Positions 60,158 to 64,000 of a DNA stretch of 64,000 nt are shown here, piece by piece. The first letter of the stretch is position 1. Each line of letters begins with the position of its first letter. The position numbers and the translations under genes were made by a program. The notes below the pieces were generated by a model. It worked only from the letters and a program-made list of their open reading frames with translations, was not told the origin of the DNA and did no database searches. The DNA is taken from positions 6,659,501-6,723,500 of the forward strand of contig JAZGTH010000074.1 of assembly GCA_036877525.1 (NCBI GenBank), given 5' to 3'. This DNA is from Chromobotia macracanthus (taxonomy: Eukaryota; Chordata; Actinopteri; Cypriniformes; Botiidae).

Positions 60158-63100
60158 TTACCAGAGAACCGGCCAGTCGAGACTGCTGAATCCAGGATCT
60201 TTCCTTAAGTCCCAGTAAGTGTTGTTGCTCACCCAGGTGTCATCTTTATATTTCCTGTTGGTGATAAAGCAGAAAATATATGATGATGAGACTTTTTGTA
60301 AAGATAATGATAAAGGGAAAAATATCTGCATCTCAGGCTAAAAATAAATCACTGTATGTTAGTTTATCCTTTGAGAAATGTCCAAAAACCAGCTTTGTGA
60401 AAATCATATTAACACTGGAAGAGTCTAGAGAGAAACCTGCTTCATAACAACAACTAATAATTTGTTATAGAGAAATAGTGAGAGTGCACATGAAGTAAAA
60501 CAGTTTATACTGGAAGAATCGTGGTTGATGTGTCATGTGGTTGTCCTCCAGGACTCTGCGTCTCTCTCGCTGGAGCTGTTCGATCCTCTGCTTCTGCATC
60601 TCTGCAGCTTCAACATTCCCCTCCTCCAATAACCTGCACACACATGAATGCAAGAGTCTCATAAAAATGCAGCTGTCTTTATGCAACACAGATGATACAG
60701 TGATGTCATCTTCTCATTGCCCTGCAGGTTCTGACTGCTTCCATTGGCTGTGACACATTTATGTCACAATAACAATGCAGCTCCACATACGGATGTCTAT
60801 AGAGTCAATACCAAAACTGGAAAATGTTTTTCCACTGTATTCTTTATAGCATGTATACAATTAGACATCCCACAAAAGCAAAGCTTAAAGAGTTTATCAA
60901 TTGGTAATTCCCAAACATGTATGAATGTCTTCCGTAAAACACAACAAGCAGAATGTTATGAATTGAGCCTCGGTGACTAAGTGAATGAGGTGACTAAGGC
61001 TGTCAGCCCATTCTGTTTGGTGTTCCAGAGAAAAGTCACTTTGGAGCAACAAAGGTCAACAAAGGCTACTTTGTAATTAAGTTTTGGTATCATAACAGCC
61101 GTAGCTCCAGGTAACAATAAACTGCCCTAAGCCAGGCGAGTGAACTGTAATCAGAAGCAAAGTTTTTACCTCTGGTCCAATCGCAGCCTGGTGTCTGTGG
61201 GTGGAAGAAGTGGTTTGGTAACAGGGTCAAGTTCATTAAGCTCCATAGCGAACTTGGTGAAACCATAGTATTGCTCAAAGTCAGGAGACATAGGGTCTGC
61301 ACATACACACGCACACACACAATTATCCCTGATCACACACAGTGCAATGTAAATCCTTATCTAAATACATCCAGGAATCTTAAGCAAATGAATAAAACAA
61401 TAAATTGTTTTCTCAGTTTAGTTCCATGTTAGCTGACGAGACTCTTACTACAATAGAATAGCACCACTATAAATGATAAACAGGTCAATAGATCAATCCA
61501 TTTATTTTTGTAATTGTTTTTAAAATATGATGCTCTACGGTAAACCTATTACAAGGTTCTTGTGTCTTTAAAATAGGGGAACAATGTGTGTGTGTGTGCA
61601 CGTGTTGGCTCATACTGGTCCTCCAGATGCAGGTAGCGGAGGGTGGGGAGCCACAGTACATGCCCTCGTGCCATTTCCCAAACAGTTTGTGGACGACCTT
61701 CCCTTTGTGGTCTGTGACACATCCCTCCACCTCATTCATGCTGGAGTTCCAGTACTTTGCCTGTAAAGCACACAAACACATCTCATTATTTTTATTCATG
61801 TTCATTTGGGTTAATTAAATAGTAAATGAAGACAGAATATAACAAAATTAAGCACCATCCAGGCTGTGTCTACACTAAATGTCTTATTCATGTGACAATA
61901 TTTGGAACTGTGACATTTAACAGTAAATGCTGTGGTCAGATGTAGGACTGAAATCCAGTCACAACTGAGTCAGTTTCACTTTGTTCTGAACTTATCAAAC
62001 TCAAGAAGAACCATTAAGAATTACAGCATCTCACTTTTGTAAAATCTCATTCTCTTGCTGATCTATCTCGCCCTTTTTCTGCTTTGATTGCTCTCTCTCT
62101 CTCTCTCCCCCTCTCTCTGTGGGCATGTTCCAATAGGGTATGATAGTGCCCTGAGAAGTGGAGTTCTGTACCCTGTAAGCGGACAGGGTATTTAGCCTTT
62201 TTAAGTGAGACTCCAAGTTTTCATGCAGTTTGTATGGTTAAAGTGCACATTTTCACATTTCGCATCCAAACAGACTGTTGACACCTTATATACATATATT
62301 AGAAGACATATTGTACGTATTATAAATTAAAACTAAACCTCATTTAGTCATCGCAAGTAATTGCTTAACATAGGAGTTTTGTATATAAACCACACATGGA
62401 TGCACTACATACATTTAAATACATGAAGGTATGAGAAATCAATTTAAGTATTGTCTGTGTTTATTGACACTGCAGTCAAGTGAAGTGAACTAGAGATATG
62501 CCCTGCAATTTACCAGAATGACTTTATAATAAACAATTGTTTCGTTCACACAAACAATCATCTTTTTTTAACCATTCACACATCAGTACCAAAATACCAG
62601 TAAATTCTGTGATGTCATTAACCGCGAGTGAGCTCTAAACGGCTGCACCGCTGCTAGTGTTGTGTTTTGAAACATGATAGAGTTTGACTTTGTTTCCGAA
62701 TGCATGCAGTCTGTACTGGTGCTGCAAATGTTTACATTCATGCTGTTGCTTTTGACCCAACAAACATCATATTAGACGCCATCTCTAACATCTCTGATTT
62801 GACTTCTATAAACAGCGCACAGTTAATGTGTCATCCACCCCAGAATGTTCTGATTGGCTCAAAGCAGACTTTTACATTAGTGCATTATGTGCGTTTACCA
62901 GTAATCCTGTTCTGCGTTCACACATAGCACCTTACCAGTAAATTACTGGTAATGTTACAGCTTCAATTACTGGTGAATTGCCAGGACCAATTTACCAGTA
63001 ATTTTTAAAAGGTCCCGTTCACACATGATCTCTCACGTGATGACTGACATATTTTGAACTCTATTAGAGTGAGAACTGTCAGATTATGAAACACTGCAGG

Positions 63101-63451
63101 GTTGAATCAGAATAATAACAGCTGTCAAATACAGCTACAGTGTTTAGTGTGTGTAATTTCCACTACAGTCACAAAATGGGATTTAAATGTAACAACCATT
63201 TTCTCTAACAAAACCCTCTGCCTGCCAGTGAAGATGAAAACTCCCACAGATGAAGCTGTAATGGAGATCTTTGTTTGGGAAGGATTCAGATGGAATGACA
63301 GCTCACCTTGATGAATGTGACTTTACACTGGCATTTCTCACTGTTGGAGTTTTTGATAGAGATCTCGCCATAATGCTCGATCCAGCGCTGCCCACTCAGA
63401 ATGTTGTGGATACATGAAGTCACCTTATTCCATTCATAATGATCACCAAAG
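60158..63451 (-). CDS. osbpl3: Oxysterol-binding protein-like 3, C-terminal exons (partial)
   Basis: Sterol and phosphoinositide transfer protein acting at ER-plasma membrane contacts. Only the last five coding exons are in the window: 63451-63307, 61760-61616, 61296-61170, 60633-60511 and 60254-60158. Phases agree and the frame ends in TAA. They encode the end of the OSBP-related domain: FGDHYEWNKVTSCIHNILSG, QRWIEHYGEISIKN, KYWNSSMNEVEGCVTDHKGK, LFGKWHEGMYCG, FEQYYGFTKFAMELNELDP, LLPPTDTRLRLDQR, EEGNVEAAEMQKQRIEQLQR and, at the end, WVSNNTYWDLRKDPGF. The EQVSHHPP signature, PH domain and FFAT motif would be on upstream exons beyond 64,000. Position next to gsdme favours OSBPL3 over OSBPL6 or OSBPL7. 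Confidence 0.94.
62500..63025. repeat. Possible interspersed repeat in an osbpl3 intron
   Basis: The stretch contains several copies of ttaccagtaa and its complement ttactggtaa (62,930-63,000) and repeated gttcacaca blocks near 62,553, 62,914 and 63,018. This suggests an old element with internal inverted repeats. No clean ends or target duplication were found. Confidence 0.35.
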
Positions 63452-64000
63452 CTGCAGGAGATAGTAATGTGTGTCTCAGTCAGCAGTTTTGTCTGTCTCA
63501 TTTGAATAGAGGTGAAATTGTTATGTGAGAAGAAAAAGACAGTATAGTGATATAAGAAACATGAATACATATTACAGCAATGTAGGAGCGGTCAATACAT
63601 ATATAAATGACCCGCAGAATGCCACAGCAGACCAATCAGAATGAAGTATTCCAGAGAGCCTGCTCTTTATTGGCAATGTCCATTGAAAACCAATTTTGGT
63701 CACTCACTAATATTCACTTTCCAATGTTTATATAGTTTAGAAAGTAGAGCACATGTAGCAGACCATTAAAATTACTAGAATAATCAGAGGTAATCACCAA
63801 AACTGATGCTTTACTATGAAACAACTACTAATGGATGTCTGCATCTGCTTTGGGACTCACAATACAGAGCAGCCCAAAATGATGCCTGATAAGCTAGAGG
63901 ACACTAATCTACACATATAATTTGTGGATATGTCAAACCTTTGTAAGAATGAAAGCCCCTCCCTGTCTGCGCAAACAGCCCTTCATCATATATCATCACT
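63452..64000. other. Intron of osbpl3 to the window edge
   Basis: The next upstream osbpl3 exon, expected to encode the EQVSHHPP region, is not found before 64,000. Nothing else is seen. Confidence 0.5.

Overview
The window is nuclear DNA from a ray-finned fish, most likely a cyprinid. Genes have many short exons with GT-AG introns, and the encoded proteins match vertebrate families. The repeats are also fish-type: L2 LINEs, tRNA-headed SINEs, a hAT-type element with an 8-bp target duplication, and (CA)n, (TA)n and (CT)n microsatellites. The species call is an inference from repeat style and protein sequence; no search was run.

Layout. (1) 649-3,831, minus: a Kir2.4-type inward-rectifier potassium channel gene (kcnj14) in three coding exons. 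(2) 3,832-19,328: mostly intergenic repeats and AT-rich sequence, with one weak candidate for a kcnj14 leader exon near 12.2 kb. (3) 19,329-20,474, plus: a single-exon urotensin-II-receptor GPCR. (4) 20.5-27.4 kb: no gene seen. (5) 27.55-36.87 kb: a large, diverged inverted duplication. Its left arm holds an apparently intact 10-exon gene of unknown function (243 codons) built from an internally duplicated four-exon module. Its right arm holds a decayed copy of that gene in opposite orientation, split by a 2.6-kb element with terminal inverted repeats that carries a broken fragment of what looks like a multi-copy fish gene family. (6) 38-51.6 kb, plus: the MAGUK scaffold gene pals2 (mpp6), with an L2 LINE and a hAT-type insertion in its introns. 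(7) 53.0-57.6 kb, minus: gasdermin E (gsdme), ten exons including the leader. (8) 60.2-63.5 kb, minus: the last five coding exons of osbpl3, which continues beyond the window.

The block pals2(+) gsdme(-) osbpl3(-) has the same order and orientations as human 7p15.3 (PALS2-GSDME-OSBPL3), which supports these names. The genes are independent vertebrate loci, not an operon. They cover membrane excitability (Kir channel), peptide signalling (UT receptor), polarity scaffolding (PALS2), caspase-triggered pyroptosis (GSDME) and sterol/lipid transfer (OSBPL3).

The most novel item is the inverted-duplication locus at 27.5-36.9 kb. It contains a gene I could not assign to a family, whose exons, phases and introns show an in-frame module duplication. 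It has a CRE and an X-box-like palindrome just upstream, and a pseudogenised mirror copy.
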